Positions 17,963 to 26,794 of a stretch of 64,000 nt of DNA are shown here, one piece after another (within the stretch, counting starts at the first letter, position 1; every line of letters begins with the position of its first letter). The notes beneath the pieces were generated by a model, which saw only the letters and a program-made list of their open reading frames with translations, made no database searches and was not told the origin of the DNA. Location of the stretch: contig NZ_JAGGPU010000002.1 of assembly GCF_018613605.1 (NCBI RefSeq), positions 248,001 to 312,000 on the forward strand, written 5' to 3'. Source of the DNA: Pedobacter sp. ISL-64 (GTDB lineage: Bacteria > Bacteroidota > Bacteroidia > Sphingobacteriales > Sphingobacteriaceae). A program made the translations under genes and the position numbers.

Positions 17963-17982
17963 TTTCGGGAACGTTCCCGAAA
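17963..17982. promoter_or_regulatory. LacI-type operator O1 (perfect 20-bp palindrome)
   Basis: TTTCGGGAACGTTCCCGAAA is perfectly symmetrical around a central CG, the classic form of a LacI/GalR operator. It is 90 bases after the regulator stop and 44 bases (centre to centre) from a second copy. Confidence 0.85.
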
Positions 17983-18003
17983 GTTGTTTGAATTTTGACC
18001 CAA

Positions 18004-18029
18004 TTTTTTCGGGAACGTTCCCGAAAAAA
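18004..18029. promoter_or_regulatory. LacI-type operator O2 (perfect 26-bp palindrome)
   Basis: The core CGGGAACGTTCCCG (18010-18023) is flanked by six T and six A, giving a perfect 26-bp palindrome that contains the same 20-bp sequence as O1 except for flank length. The 44-bp spacing to O1 is close to four helical turns, so both sites face the same side of the DNA. Confidence 0.85.
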
Positions 18030-18306
18030 GCTTCGAAAATGACTTAGTGTAATATTTACACTTTAAATTAAAATTTATCATTTTTAATTTATTGATTATC
18101 AAGTTATTGAAAATTTAAAAATTATTTAATATAGATTTTTAATTGTGGCGAAAAGCCAATTTTTACATTGATTTTCTTGTTGATATTTTGGCCCGAAATA
18201 TATTTTTTAAATATATTTTGAAATATCATTAACAGCTGTAAATTAGGCCTATGTGTAAATCACTATAATATTTAACCAAATTTTTATACTTAAACGAGCT
18301 TCAAAT

Positions 18307-21282
18307 ATGAGAGTATTTTACCTGTTAAAACAGGGGCTTTTGGTGCTGTTAGTTTTTTCAGCATTAATGGTAAAAGCACAAACCGGATCGGTATCTGGTA
18401 AAGTGCTTGATGAAACCGGCCTGCCATTACCTGGCGCTTCTGTAGTTGTAAAAGGAACAACAAGAAGTACATCAACAGATGCCAATGGTAATTATAAACT
18501 AGCAGGTTTATCGAATGGTTCGATAACGCTATCTGCAAGTTTTATCGGTTATCAAACCCTTGATAAAGCTGTAAGCATTTCAGCAAATGCTACTGTTAAT
18601 TTTCAATTGGCACCCGATGCACAAAAACTGAATGAAGTAGTGGTAATCGGTTATGGTACTGCAGAAAAGAAAAACCTAACCGGGTCTATTACCACAGTAA
18701 ACTCGAAAGATTTTCAGAAAGGTACCATTACTACGCCTGAACAATTGATCCAGGGTAAGGTAGCAGGGGTGAACATTATCTCTAATAGTGGTCAACCTGG
18801 AGTAGGTAGCCAAATCCGTATCCGTGGTGGGGCATCATTAAATGCAAGTAACGATCCTCTTATCGTAATTGACGGGGTTCCCTTCAGTGGTAACGCTATT
18901 GGTAATGCGCCAAGCCCATTATCATTGGTCAACCCGAACGATATCGAAACCTTTACCGTTTTAAAGGATGCAAATGCAACAGCCATTTATGGTTCGAGGG
19001 CATCGAACGGGGTAATTTTAATTACGACCAAAAAAGGTGCATCAGGTGCACCGGTGTTTAATTTTAGCACCAACAATTCTATCGCCACGGTTGCCAAAAA
19101 GGTGGATATCCTTTCCTCAGGCCAGATCCGTGATTTCGTGAATGCGAACCCCAATGCAAGTTATGACGATGGTAAAAAATTCACTTCGTTACTGGGCAGT
19201 TCAAATACCGATTGGCAGGATGAAATTTATCAGAACGCATTTTCTACCGATAACAGTTTAAGCATTGCAGGCTCATTTAAAGGGGTTCCTTACCGTGTTT
19301 CTGCTGGTTATTTAGATCAGCAAGGCCTTTTGATCACCGATCATTTTTCCCGTGGAACCGGTGCAATCAGCATTTCGCCAAAATTATTCCAGGAGCATTT
19401 AAAAATCGACTTAAACTTAAAAGGTGCGTTAACCCAGTCGCATTTTGCTAATGCCGGTGCTGTTGGTGCTGCTATCCAGTTCGATCCAACACAATCAGTA
19501 AACGCAAACAATAGCTTTGGTAACTACTTCGAATGGTTAAGAAGCGATGGTACGGTAAATCCGAATGCACCGCGCAACCCGGTAGGTTTAATCAGGCTGA
19601 ACGATAACAATGGTAATGCCGAAAGAAGTTTTGGTAACGCACGTTTCGATTACTCTTTCCACTTTTTACCAGAATTGCACGCTAATTTAAATTTAGGTTA
19701 CGATCTGTCTAAAGGCTACGGTGATGTTCGTATTCCGGTTTATGCTGCACAAAGCATTTCAACTTCAGGATCATATACCCATTCTTTGAATACAGAAACC
19801 AACAAACTTTCTGAGTTTTACTTAAACTACGCACATACTGTAGAGAGCATTAAAAGCCGTTTTGATGTAACTGCAGGTTACGGATATTACGATAACTCAA
19901 AAACCGGTTTCAACTTTACTTCTTACAAAGGAACCGGAGAGGCGTTGGTAACACCTGTTTTCCCTTTCTCTACCGATCGTGATAAATTACTTTCTTACTA
20001 CGGAAGGTTTATTTATACTTTGGCAGATAAATATATTTTATCTGGAACATTAAGGGCTGATGCTTCTTCAAAATTTGCAGAGCAAAACCGTTGGGGCTAT
20101 TTTCCTTCAGCTGCTTTTACCTGGAGAATTTCAAACGAGAATTTCTTGAAAAACAGCTCATCGGTTTCTGATTTAAAACTCCGTTTAAGTTACGGTCAAA
20201 CAGGTAATAAAGATGGTATCGGCTATTACGATTACCTATCTAAATATTATGCCAATAGCAATACCGGCCAATACCAGATCGGTAATACTTTTTACAACTA
20301 TTATACTCCGGCAGCTTACGATCCTGATCTGAAATGGGAAACTACTACCACCTATAATGCAGGTTTGGATTATGGTTTTATGAAAGGCCGTTTATACGGA
20401 AGTATCGATGTGTATTACAAAAAGACTTCTGATCTTTTAAGCAAAATCAATATTCCCGTAGGTACGAACTTTAACAACGAGTTAACAACGAATGTGGGTA
20501 ATATGGATGTTAAAGGTGTTGAGGGAAGCTTAAACTTCTCGGCAATCAAAACCGAAAACACCAGCTGGGATTTTGGTGTAAACATTGCATACAACAAAAG
20601 AAAAGTAACCAATTTAACCTTAAATCCCGATCCTGCTTCGAAAGTTGGTGCAGGCGATATTACAGGTGGTACCGGTGTTACCTTAAAATATAATGCCGTT
20701 AACCAAATCCCTGGATCTTTTTTCGTATACAAACAAGTGTACAACGCAGATGGAAAACCTTTAGAAGGTGTTTATGAAGATCTGAACAAAGATGGCGTGA
20801 TCAATACCAGCGATCAGTATTTTTATAAATCACCTGATCCAAATATTACCCTGGGTTTCAATACTTCCTTTTCGTACAAGAAATGGAGTTTTACTACGTC
20901 GCTTAGGGCTAACTTTGGTAACTACATATATGATAACGTTTCATCAAACTTTGGTGTCAGAGCGAATATCTTAAGTCCGGCAGGTGTAATCAACAATGCA
21001 TCAACAGATTTTCTGGCAACCAATTTCCAGAACAACCAGTTCTTAAGCGATTATTATATTAAAAACGCTTCATTCCTGAAAATGGACAATGCAGGTATTT
21101 CTTACAACGCCGGCAAGTTATCTAAAACCGGAACAGCCTCGTTAAGGATATCGGCAAACTGCCAGAATGTTTTTACCGTAACCAAGTACAATGGTATAGA
21201 TCCTGAGTTGAGCGGTGGTATTGATTATAACCTATATCCGCGTCCGCGCACGTATACTTTAGGTTTTAATGTTGGTTTTTAA
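18307..21282 (+). CDS. susC: SusC-type TonB-dependent transporter for maltodextrins
   Basis: 991 residues. The signal peptide ends at about 25 (LMVKAQ). A carboxypeptidase-regulatory-like domain (about 28-100, VSGKVLDETGLPLPGASVVVKG) is followed by the TonB-box/plug (NEVVVIGYGTAEKKNLTGS), the SusC signature NPNDIETFTVLKDANATAIYG and a barrel ending in RPRTYTLGFNVGF. There is no STN domain, which fits control by the LacI-type regulator and not by a sigma/anti-sigma pair. The substrate is inferred from the downstream GH13 and GH65 genes. susD starts 14 bases after the stop. Confidence 0.95.
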   Translation: MRVFYLLKQGLLVLLVFSALMVKAQTGSVSGKVLDETGLPLPGASVVVKGTTRSTSTDANGNYKLAGLSNGSITLSASFIGYQTLDKAVSISANATVNFQLAPDAQKLNEVVVIGYGTAEKKNLTGSITTVNSKDFQKGTITTPEQLIQGKVAGVNIISNSGQPGVGSQIRIRGGASLNASNDPLIVIDGVPFSGNAIGNAPSPLSLVNPNDIETFTVLKDANATAIYGSRASNGVILITTKKGASGAPVFNFSTNNSIATVAKKVDILSSGQIRDFVNANPNASYDDGKKFTSLLGSSNTDWQDEIYQNAFSTDNSLSIAGSFKGVPYRVSAGYLDQQGLLITDHFSRGTGAISISPKLFQEHLKIDLNLKGALTQSHFANAGAVGAAIQFDPTQSVNANNSFGNYFEWLRSDGTVNPNAPRNPVGLIRLNDNNGNAERSFGNARFDYSFHFLPELHANLNLGYDLSKGYGDVRIPVYAAQSISTSGSYTHSLNTETNKLSEFYLNYAHTVESIKSRFDVTAGYGYYDNSKTGFNFTSYKGTGEALVTPVFPFSTDRDKLLSYYGRFIYTLADKYILSGTLRADASSKFAEQNRWGYFPSAAFTWRISNENFLKNSSSVSDLKLRLSYGQTGNKDGIGYYDYLSKYYANSNTGQYQIGNTFYNYYTPAAYDPDLKWETTTTYNAGLDYGFMKGRLYGSIDVYYKKTSDLLSKINIPVGTNFNNELTTNVGNMDVKGVEGSLNFSAIKTENTSWDFGVNIAYNKRKVTNLTLNPDPASKVGAGDITGGTGVTLKYNAVNQIPGSFFVYKQVYNADGKPLEGVYEDLNKDGVINTSDQYFYKSPDPNITLGFNTSFSYKKWSFTTSLRANFGNYIYDNVSSNFGVRANILSPAGVINNASTDFLATNFQNNQFLSDYYIKNASFLKMDNAGISYNAGKLSKTGTASLRISANCQNVFTVTKYNGIDPELSGGIDYNLYPRPRTYTLGFNVGF

Positions 21283-21296
21283 TAAGGAGACAAAAA

Positions 21297-22886
21297 ATGA
21301 AAAACTCATTTAAAATAATATTGGCATCAGGTGTTTTATTGTTGTCATTAAATTCATGCAAAAAAGGAGATTTAAACGTATTGCCCACCAATGATGTTAC
21401 TGCGGCAACCGTTTATGCTACTCCGGCAGGGTATAAACAAGGTTTGGTTAAATTATATGCGGCTTATGCATTAACCAGTTCTACAGGATCGGATAATAGT
21501 GATATCGGTGGATTGAACTCGGGTTTTGCAGATTTCCTACGTTTATTCTGGACTTCACAAGAGTTGGTAACCGATGAGGCGATCTGTGCCTGGGGAGATA
21601 CCGGTATTCCGGAATTGGATTATGGTACACCAAGTGTGGATAACCAGTTTTTAAGGGGATTATACTCAAGAAGTATTTTACAGATTACGGTTTGTAATGA
21701 ATTTCTTCGAGAAAGTACAGCCGATAAATTGGCTTCACGCAACATTACAGGTACCGACGCTGCAGATATTACCAGATATCGTGCAGAAGCCCGTTTTTTA
21801 CGTGCTTATCAATATTGGGTGCTTTTAGATGCCTTTGGTAATCCTCCTTTTGTTACCGAAAATGATGAAATCGGTAAAGTAGCCCCAAAACAGATCCAAA
21901 GGGCTGCCCTTTTTACTTATATCGAATCAGAACTGAAAGCAATTGAGGGCGATTTAGCCAATGCGCGTAGCAACGAATATGGCCGTGCAGATAAAGGCGC
22001 TGATTGGGCTTTATTGGCCAGGTTATATTTAAATGCGCAGGTTTATACCGGAACTGCAAAATATACAGAAGCCATTACTTACTCGAGCAAGGTGATTGCT
22101 GCGGGTTATAGCTTAAAATCCAATTATACCGATCTTTTTAAAGCGGATAATAACATTAACAATACCGAGAATATTTTAACCATTAATTATGATGGAGTAA
22201 CAGGTACCAATTATGGAGGCACCACATTCCTGATCAATGCAGGTATTAATGCCGATATGGGTACAGCATCTTATGGCGTACCTAATGGTGGTTGGGGAGG
22301 TAACAGGACCCGTCAGAATTTACCTGCGCTATTTCCAGATGCAAATGGAACTTTAGATAAACGCGGTACTTTCTTCGGTGCAAAAAATACAGTTGATGAA
22401 ATTGGCGTATTTACAGATGGATTGCGTGTTACAAAATTTAAAAACATCATTGGTACCAGCACCATACCTCCATCATTAAATGGAACATTCAGCTCTTTGG
22501 ATTTTGCCATTTTCCGCTTGGCCGAACAGTATTTAATTTACGGCGAAGCAGTTGCCCGTGGTGGTTCAGGTGGTGATGCAGGGAAAGCGCTCGAATATGT
22601 TAATGCCTTACGTCAACGTGCTTATGGCAATGCATCAGGTAATCTGACTCCAGCTGCATTAACTGTCGATTTTTATTTGGATGAACGTGCCCGCGAATTA
22701 TACTGGGAAGGCCACCGCCGTACCGATTTAGTGCGTTATGGTAAATTTACCGGTGGTACTTACCTATGGCCATTTAAAGGCGGAGTTAAAGCCGGAACAT
22801 CTATTCCAGCTTATCGTAACATTTATCCGATTCCGGCGGCAGATTTAATTGCCAATCCGAATCTGGTTCAAAACACAGGTTATTAA
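21297..22886 (+). CDS. susD: SusD-type maltodextrin-binding lipoprotein
   Basis: 529 residues. The lipoprotein Cys is at about 21 (LNSC-KKGD). SusD helical repeats include YRAEARFLRAYQYWVLLDAFG, and the C-terminal RagB/SusD signature is DERARELYWEGHRRTDLVRYG. It would cap the SusC barrel and hold the dextrin at the cell surface. It lies between susC and susE with gaps of 14 and 20 bases, so the three are almost certainly co-transcribed. Confidence 0.95.
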   Translation: MKNSFKIILASGVLLLSLNSCKKGDLNVLPTNDVTAATVYATPAGYKQGLVKLYAAYALTSSTGSDNSDIGGLNSGFADFLRLFWTSQELVTDEAICAWGDTGIPELDYGTPSVDNQFLRGLYSRSILQITVCNEFLRESTADKLASRNITGTDAADITRYRAEARFLRAYQYWVLLDAFGNPPFVTENDEIGKVAPKQIQRAALFTYIESELKAIEGDLANARSNEYGRADKGADWALLARLYLNAQVYTGTAKYTEAITYSSKVIAAGYSLKSNYTDLFKADNNINNTENILTINYDGVTGTNYGGTTFLINAGINADMGTASYGVPNGGWGGNRTRQNLPALFPDANGTLDKRGTFFGAKNTVDEIGVFTDGLRVTKFKNIIGTSTIPPSLNGTFSSLDFAIFRLAEQYLIYGEAVARGGSGGDAGKALEYVNALRQRAYGNASGNLTPAALTVDFYLDERARELYWEGHRRTDLVRYGKFTGGTYLWPFKGGVKAGTSIPAYRNIYPIPAADLIANPNLVQNTGY

Positions 22887-22906
22887 TCTTAATATTTTAA
22901 TAAGAT

Positions 22907-23923
22907 ATGAAATCAATATTTTTCAAAACCTTGGCCTTTTGCTTTGTAGCATTGTCGCTTTGGTCGTGTAAAAAAGACGAAACCCAAACGGTTTCAATTG
23001 TTGGGGCAGCAGGCACACTTACCGCTTCTACCAATACATTGAGTTTGGTACAGGCAAATGGTGCGCAGGCCGCATTAACATTAAGCTATCCACTGGCTAC
23101 GTCATCAGGTTATGTGGTGCCAGTAAACTCAACCTTACAGTTCGCGTTAAAGGGCACTAACTTTGCTGCTCCAAAAGAAGTAGTGGTTACCGCGAAAACT
23201 TATGCACCAACCGTAACCGAAATCAACAACATGATTTTGGCTTTAGGTGGAAAAGTTGGCGTTGCCGCCCAGATTGAAGTAAGGTTGAAATCGGGAGCAG
23301 CCGTAAACGATTTAACTTACTCAAACGTGATCACTTTAACCGCCACGCCTTATTTGGCTTCAGCATGGATTTATGTTCCAGGGGCTTATCAAGGATGGGA
23401 TCCTGCTACTGCTGACAGTTTAATTTCGCTATCAAGCAATGGCGTTTATACCGGAATGATTGCTTATACCGCCGGAAACCTGGAGTTTAAAATCACTCCT
23501 TCCAAAAAATGGGATATTGCTTATGGCGATGCTGGTTCGGGTAAAATCAGCAGTAGTGCAGGCGATAACTTAAAATCGCCAGATGCCATAGTAAAACAGG
23601 TAACTGTTGATTTAAATGCCAAAACCATAGCTTTTTCAACACCGAACGAATGGTCGATTATTGGAGACGCAACTTTGGGTGGCTGGAACAATGATACCGA
23701 CATGAAAGTGGTAAATGATGGAAAATCAAATAATTACTCCGTTAAAACAACCTTAACTGCTGGTGCATTGAAATTTAGGTTCAAACACGATTGGACAGTT
23801 AATCTTGGTGGTAGCATAACTGCTTTAACCAACAATGGCGATAACATTGCAGTAACCGTTCCCGGAACTTATACCATTACTTTAGATGTAGCCGCTAAAA
23901 AAGCTACAATGGTTAAAAACTAA
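22907..23923 (+). CDS. susE: SusE/SusF-like starch-binding lipoprotein
   Basis: 338 residues. The lipoprotein Cys is at about 21 (LWSC-KKDE). The N-terminal Ig-like SusE domain (about 28-145) is followed by two tandem starch-binding modules: one around AWIYVPGAYQGWDP (about 150-240) and one around WSIIGDATLGGWNNDTDM (about 245-335). The W-D and W-N motifs resemble the CBM folds of SusE and SusF. It has two such modules, as SusE does; SusF usually has three. It binds starch at the surface and is not an enzyme. A terminator follows 12 bases after its stop. Confidence 0.88.
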   Translation: MKSIFFKTLAFCFVALSLWSCKKDETQTVSIVGAAGTLTASTNTLSLVQANGAQAALTLSYPLATSSGYVVPVNSTLQFALKGTNFAAPKEVVVTAKTYAPTVTEINNMILALGGKVGVAAQIEVRLKSGAAVNDLTYSNVITLTATPYLASAWIYVPGAYQGWDPATADSLISLSSNGVYTGMIAYTAGNLEFKITPSKKWDIAYGDAGSGKISSSAGDNLKSPDAIVKQVTVDLNAKTIAFSTPNEWSIIGDATLGGWNNDTDMKVVNDGKSNNYSVKTTLTAGALKFRFKHDWTVNLGGSITALTNNGDNIAVTVPGTYTITLDVAAKKATMVKN

Positions 23924-23935
23924 TCCTTATTATCT

Positions 23936-23966
23936 GCCCTGCAGTTACATACTGCGGGGCTTTTTT
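23936..23966 (+). terminator. Terminator inside the maltodextrin operon, between susE and the first GH13
   Basis: GCCCTGCAGT (23936-23945) pairs with ACTGCGGGGC (23951-23960) with one mismatch around a five-base loop, followed by six T. It ends only 21 bases before the next start codon, so it probably attenuates expression of the downstream enzymes relative to SusCDE. Confidence 0.82.
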
Positions 23967-23986
23967 AAAATCTTTAAAGTTTTAGC

Positions 23987-25903
23987 ATGAACAGATCTCA
24001 TACCCATCCAAATTATCGGTTTCCAATTCATAATCATACTAATACTTCCTTTTTTAAAAGGGTAACAACAATTTTTACCCTACTGGTTGTTTTTCTAACA
24101 AACAATCTATTTGCCCAAAAGCTGGAACGGGTAGAGCCAATGTTCTGGTTTACAGGCATGCACAACCCTAAATTACAACTGCTGGTGCATGGCGATAATA
24201 TTGCCAATACCACCGTGGCCTTAACCTATCCAGGGGTTAAGCTAATTAAGGTAAATAAAGTAGAAAATCCCAATTATTTATTTCTCGATTTAACAATTGC
24301 TGCGGCAGCCAAAGCCGGCAAATTCCCCATTAACTTTGCCGTTAATGGGAAAAAAATATTCAGTTACACTTACGAATTAAAAAACCGCGATAAAAGTGCC
24401 GGCAGGATTCAGGGCGTAACCAACAAAGATTTTATTTACCTGCTTATGCCCGATCGTTTTTCGAACGGCGATAAAAGCAACGATGTGGTTCAGGGTTTAA
24501 CCGAAACTGCATTAAACCGCGATAGCATGTACTACCGCCATGGTGGCGATATACAAGGTGTAATTAACCACCTCGATTACCTGAAAGATTTAGGCGTAAC
24601 TACAGTTTGGATGACACCAGAGGTAGAAAACGATATGCCACAGGCTTCTTACCACGGCTATGCGGTAACCGATCATTATGAAATAGATCCACGTTATGGA
24701 ACAAATGCACTTTATAAAAAGTATGTAGAGATTGCCCATGCCAAAGGATTAAAAGTGATTAAAGATATTGTACATAACCACATTGGCACCCAACATTGGT
24801 TTTATAAAGATTTACCGATGAAAAGCTGGCTAAACCAATGGCCAAAGTATACGCAAACAAGTTACCGCGATCAGACCGTTATGGATGTACACGCCGCTGC
24901 GGCAGATCGTAAACAGATGTTAGATGGTTGGTTTGTACCTTCAATGCCCGATTTAAACCAGACCAATCTTTATGTACAGAATTACCTGACCCAAAACCAC
25001 ATCTGGTGGATCGAATATGCCGGTATTGATGGTTTACGCTTGGATACTTACGGATATAACGATCCGGTTTATATGGCCGATTGGGCTGTAAAAGTTCAGG
25101 CAGAATTTCCATATTTATCCGTTTTTGGCGAAACACTGGTAACTGCTGTGGCGAACCAGGCCTTTTTTACTGGTGGCAATACGGTTAACCGCGGTTTTGA
25201 TACCCATTTGCAAGGGATTACCGATGCCACTTTAAAAGATGCGATTTACGAAGGAATCAACGGCAAAAATGGTTGGGTAGACGGAATTAACCGTTTGTAT
25301 GCCACCTTAGCGCACGATTTTCTTTATAAAAACCCAAATACCAACTGCATCTTTTTAGACAACCACGATATGAGCCGCTTTTATTCGATGGTTGGAGAAG
25401 ATTTTGATAAATACAAAATGGGAATGAGTATCCTGTTAACCATGCGGGGCATTCCCGAGATGTATTATGGAACAGAAATTTTAATGAAAAACTTTTCTAA
25501 TCCTGATGGATTGATCCGTTCCGATTTTCCCGGTGGCTGGGACGGTGATAAAAAGGATAAATTTATAGCCGATGGCCGTACAGGCAAAGAAAATGAAGCT
25601 TTCAATTTTGTTAAAACATTGGCCAATTTCCGCAAAAACAGCGCAGCATTACAAACGGGTAAATTGATGCAGTTTGTTCCGCAAGATGATATTTATGTTT
25701 ATTTCCGCTACAATGCAGAACCAAAAGGGACAGTAATGGTTATTGTAAACAACACTGAAAAAGAAAAAACATTAAATACCGATCGCTTTGCCGAAAGAAC
25801 AAAAGGAATTACATCAGCTAAAAATGTAATTACCGACGAAAATATCAGTTTTCAAAACATCAAAGTGCCCGCTAAAACAACGTTGGTGTTGGAGTTAAGG
25901 TAA
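23987..25903 (+). CDS. GH13 neopullulanase/cyclomaltodextrinase (SusA-like), exported
   Basis: 638 residues. An unusually long polar stretch of about 25 residues precedes the hydrophobic signal core (IFTLLVVFLTNNLFAQ). A cyclomaltodextrinase N-terminal domain follows (VEPMFWFTGMHNPKLQLLVHG), then the GH13 barrel: region I KDIVHNH, nucleophile D353 in GLRLDTYGY, acid E382 in FGETLV, D461 in LDNHDMSR. The C-terminal beta domain ends the protein. It would cut cyclic and linear dextrins in the periplasm; the lack of a lipobox supports the periplasm over the surface. No in-frame ATG lies closer to the signal core. Confidence 0.92.
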   Translation: MNRSHTHPNYRFPIHNHTNTSFFKRVTTIFTLLVVFLTNNLFAQKLERVEPMFWFTGMHNPKLQLLVHGDNIANTTVALTYPGVKLIKVNKVENPNYLFLDLTIAAAAKAGKFPINFAVNGKKIFSYTYELKNRDKSAGRIQGVTNKDFIYLLMPDRFSNGDKSNDVVQGLTETALNRDSMYYRHGGDIQGVINHLDYLKDLGVTTVWMTPEVENDMPQASYHGYAVTDHYEIDPRYGTNALYKKYVEIAHAKGLKVIKDIVHNHIGTQHWFYKDLPMKSWLNQWPKYTQTSYRDQTVMDVHAAAADRKQMLDGWFVPSMPDLNQTNLYVQNYLTQNHIWWIEYAGIDGLRLDTYGYNDPVYMADWAVKVQAEFPYLSVFGETLVTAVANQAFFTGGNTVNRGFDTHLQGITDATLKDAIYEGINGKNGWVDGINRLYATLAHDFLYKNPNTNCIFLDNHDMSRFYSMVGEDFDKYKMGMSILLTMRGIPEMYYGTEILMKNFSNPDGLIRSDFPGGWDGDKKDKFIADGRTGKENEAFNFVKTLANFRKNSAALQTGKLMQFVPQDDIYVYFRYNAEPKGTVMVIVNNTEKEKTLNTDRFAERTKGITSAKNVITDENISFQNIKVPAKTTLVLELR

Positions 25904-26049
25904 AAGGTCGAAGGTTTAAGGCGGAAGGTAATTGCTATTTGCCAAAAATAAGCTGTCTTGAAACCTGATACTCACTACAAAAAATTATAATAAAGATGCA
26001 AGATAATAATCATACAGAACCTTCTACCTTCAACCTTACACCTTCCGCC
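25904..26049. repeat. GAAGGT-family inverted repeat spanning the beta-phosphoglucomutase start
   Basis: The left arm, 25904-25929, is built from AAGGTCGAAGG and GGCGGAAGGT. The right arm, 26019-26049, is the inverse: ACCTTCTACCTTCAACC then CACCTTCCGCC. The right arm lies inside the coding sequence. The same unit recurs at 56069-56095 upstream of rplY. A fragment of a second family (TGATACTCACTAC) lies near 25965. Confidence 0.75.
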
Positions 26050-26694
26050 TCAATCAAGGCCTGTCTTTTTGATCTTGATGGCGTACTTGTAGATACTGCA
26101 GTTTACCATTATAAAGCCTGGAAACGTTTGGCCAATACCATGGGTTTCGATTTTACAGAAGAACAGAACGAACAGTTGAAAGGCGTTAGTCGCGTAGAAA
26201 GTTTAAATAAGATTCTTACCTGGGGTGGAGTAGATAAAACCGATGCAGAAAGAGAAGAACTCGCCAGTTTAAAAAATAGCTGGTATGTAGATATGATTAC
26301 TAAAATGACACCGGCCGAAGTTTTGCCCGGAACGGTTGATTTCTTAACAGCGATTCACAAGGCCGGTTACAAATTGGCCTTGGGCTCGGCAAGTAAAAAC
26401 TCGGGGATTATTTTAGAGAAGACAGACCTTGCTCATTTCTTCGATGAAATAGTTGATGGAAACATGGTAACCAAATCAAAACCTGATCCGGAAGTATTTT
26501 TAAAAGGGGCCGAACTTTTAGGTTTTGCACCTGATGAATGCGTGGTTTTTGAAGATGCTGTTGCCGGTGTAGAAGCCGCAAAAAGAGGTGGAATGAAAGC
26601 CATCGGCATTGGTGAAAAAAGTGTGCTTAGTCAAGCAGATGTGGTGGTAAGCGGATTAGACAAATTAACAGTTAAAGACCTAGAAGAATTGTAA
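25996..26694 (+). CDS. pgmB: Beta-phosphoglucomutase (HAD superfamily)
   Basis: 232 residues. HAD motif I is FDLDGVLVDTA with nucleophile D26 and acid/base D28; motif II is GSASKN, motif III KSKPDPEVFL and motif IV VVFEDAVAGVEAA. It converts beta-glucose-1-phosphate to glucose-6-phosphate in the cytoplasm, which fits the GH65 phosphorylase gene 100 bases downstream. The first 18 or so residues (MQDNNHTEPSTFNLTPSAS) precede the usual start of the family and are encoded partly by a dispersed repeat. No later ATG exists before the HAD motif, so translation must run through the repeat unless an unusual start codon is used. Confidence 0.93.
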   Translation: MQDNNHTEPSTFNLTPSASIKACLFDLDGVLVDTAVYHYKAWKRLANTMGFDFTEEQNEQLKGVSRVESLNKILTWGGVDKTDAEREELASLKNSWYVDMITKMTPAEVLPGTVDFLTAIHKAGYKLALGSASKNSGIILEKTDLAHFFDEIVDGNMVTKSKPDPEVFLKGAELLGFAPDECVVFEDAVAGVEAAKRGGMKAIGIGEKSVLSQADVVVSGLDKLTVKDLEEL

Positions 26695-26698
26695 AGGA

Positions 26699-26790
26699 GT
26701 AGCAAGTATTAAGTAGTAAGTATCAAGTAGTAAATTTATCTTGATACCCGATTCTAATTACTTGATACTAGTTACTCGCTACTTGATACT
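26699..26790. repeat. AAGTAGTAAGTATCAAG-family inverted repeat
   Basis: The left part is built from AAGTATTAAGTAGTAAGTAT units, and the right part is their inverse (TTACTTGATACTAG, CTACTTGATACTAA). Together they fill the gap between the mutase and phosphorylase genes. The frame of the phosphorylase runs back through the right arm to 26741, which is why a longer start there is spurious. A relative is at 56102-56125. Confidence 0.75.
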
Positions 26791-26794
26791 AAAT

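Larger units (their letters stand above)
17874..18306 (+). promoter_or_regulatory. Control region of the maltodextrin operon
   Basis: 433 bases between the regulator and susC, very AT-rich downstream of 18030. It holds the two operators listed separately. It also holds the sequence ACTTAGTGTAA twice (near 17931 and 18042), one copy continuing into an inverted partner TTTACACT. I found no exact TTTG-N19-TAnnTTTG promoter here; the roughly 250 bases from the second operator to the ATG imply a long leader or a promoter I cannot place. Confidence 0.6.

Noticed and set aside
26699..26790. Short repeated units considered as a CRISPR array
   Set aside because: Units are irregular, 8-16 bases long, without spacers of even length, and form an inverted pair; no cas genes are present.
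26741..26794. Upstream start of the GH65 gene
   Set aside because: The extra codons are the right arm of a dispersed repeat, and the ATG at 26795 gives the normal GH65 N-terminus.
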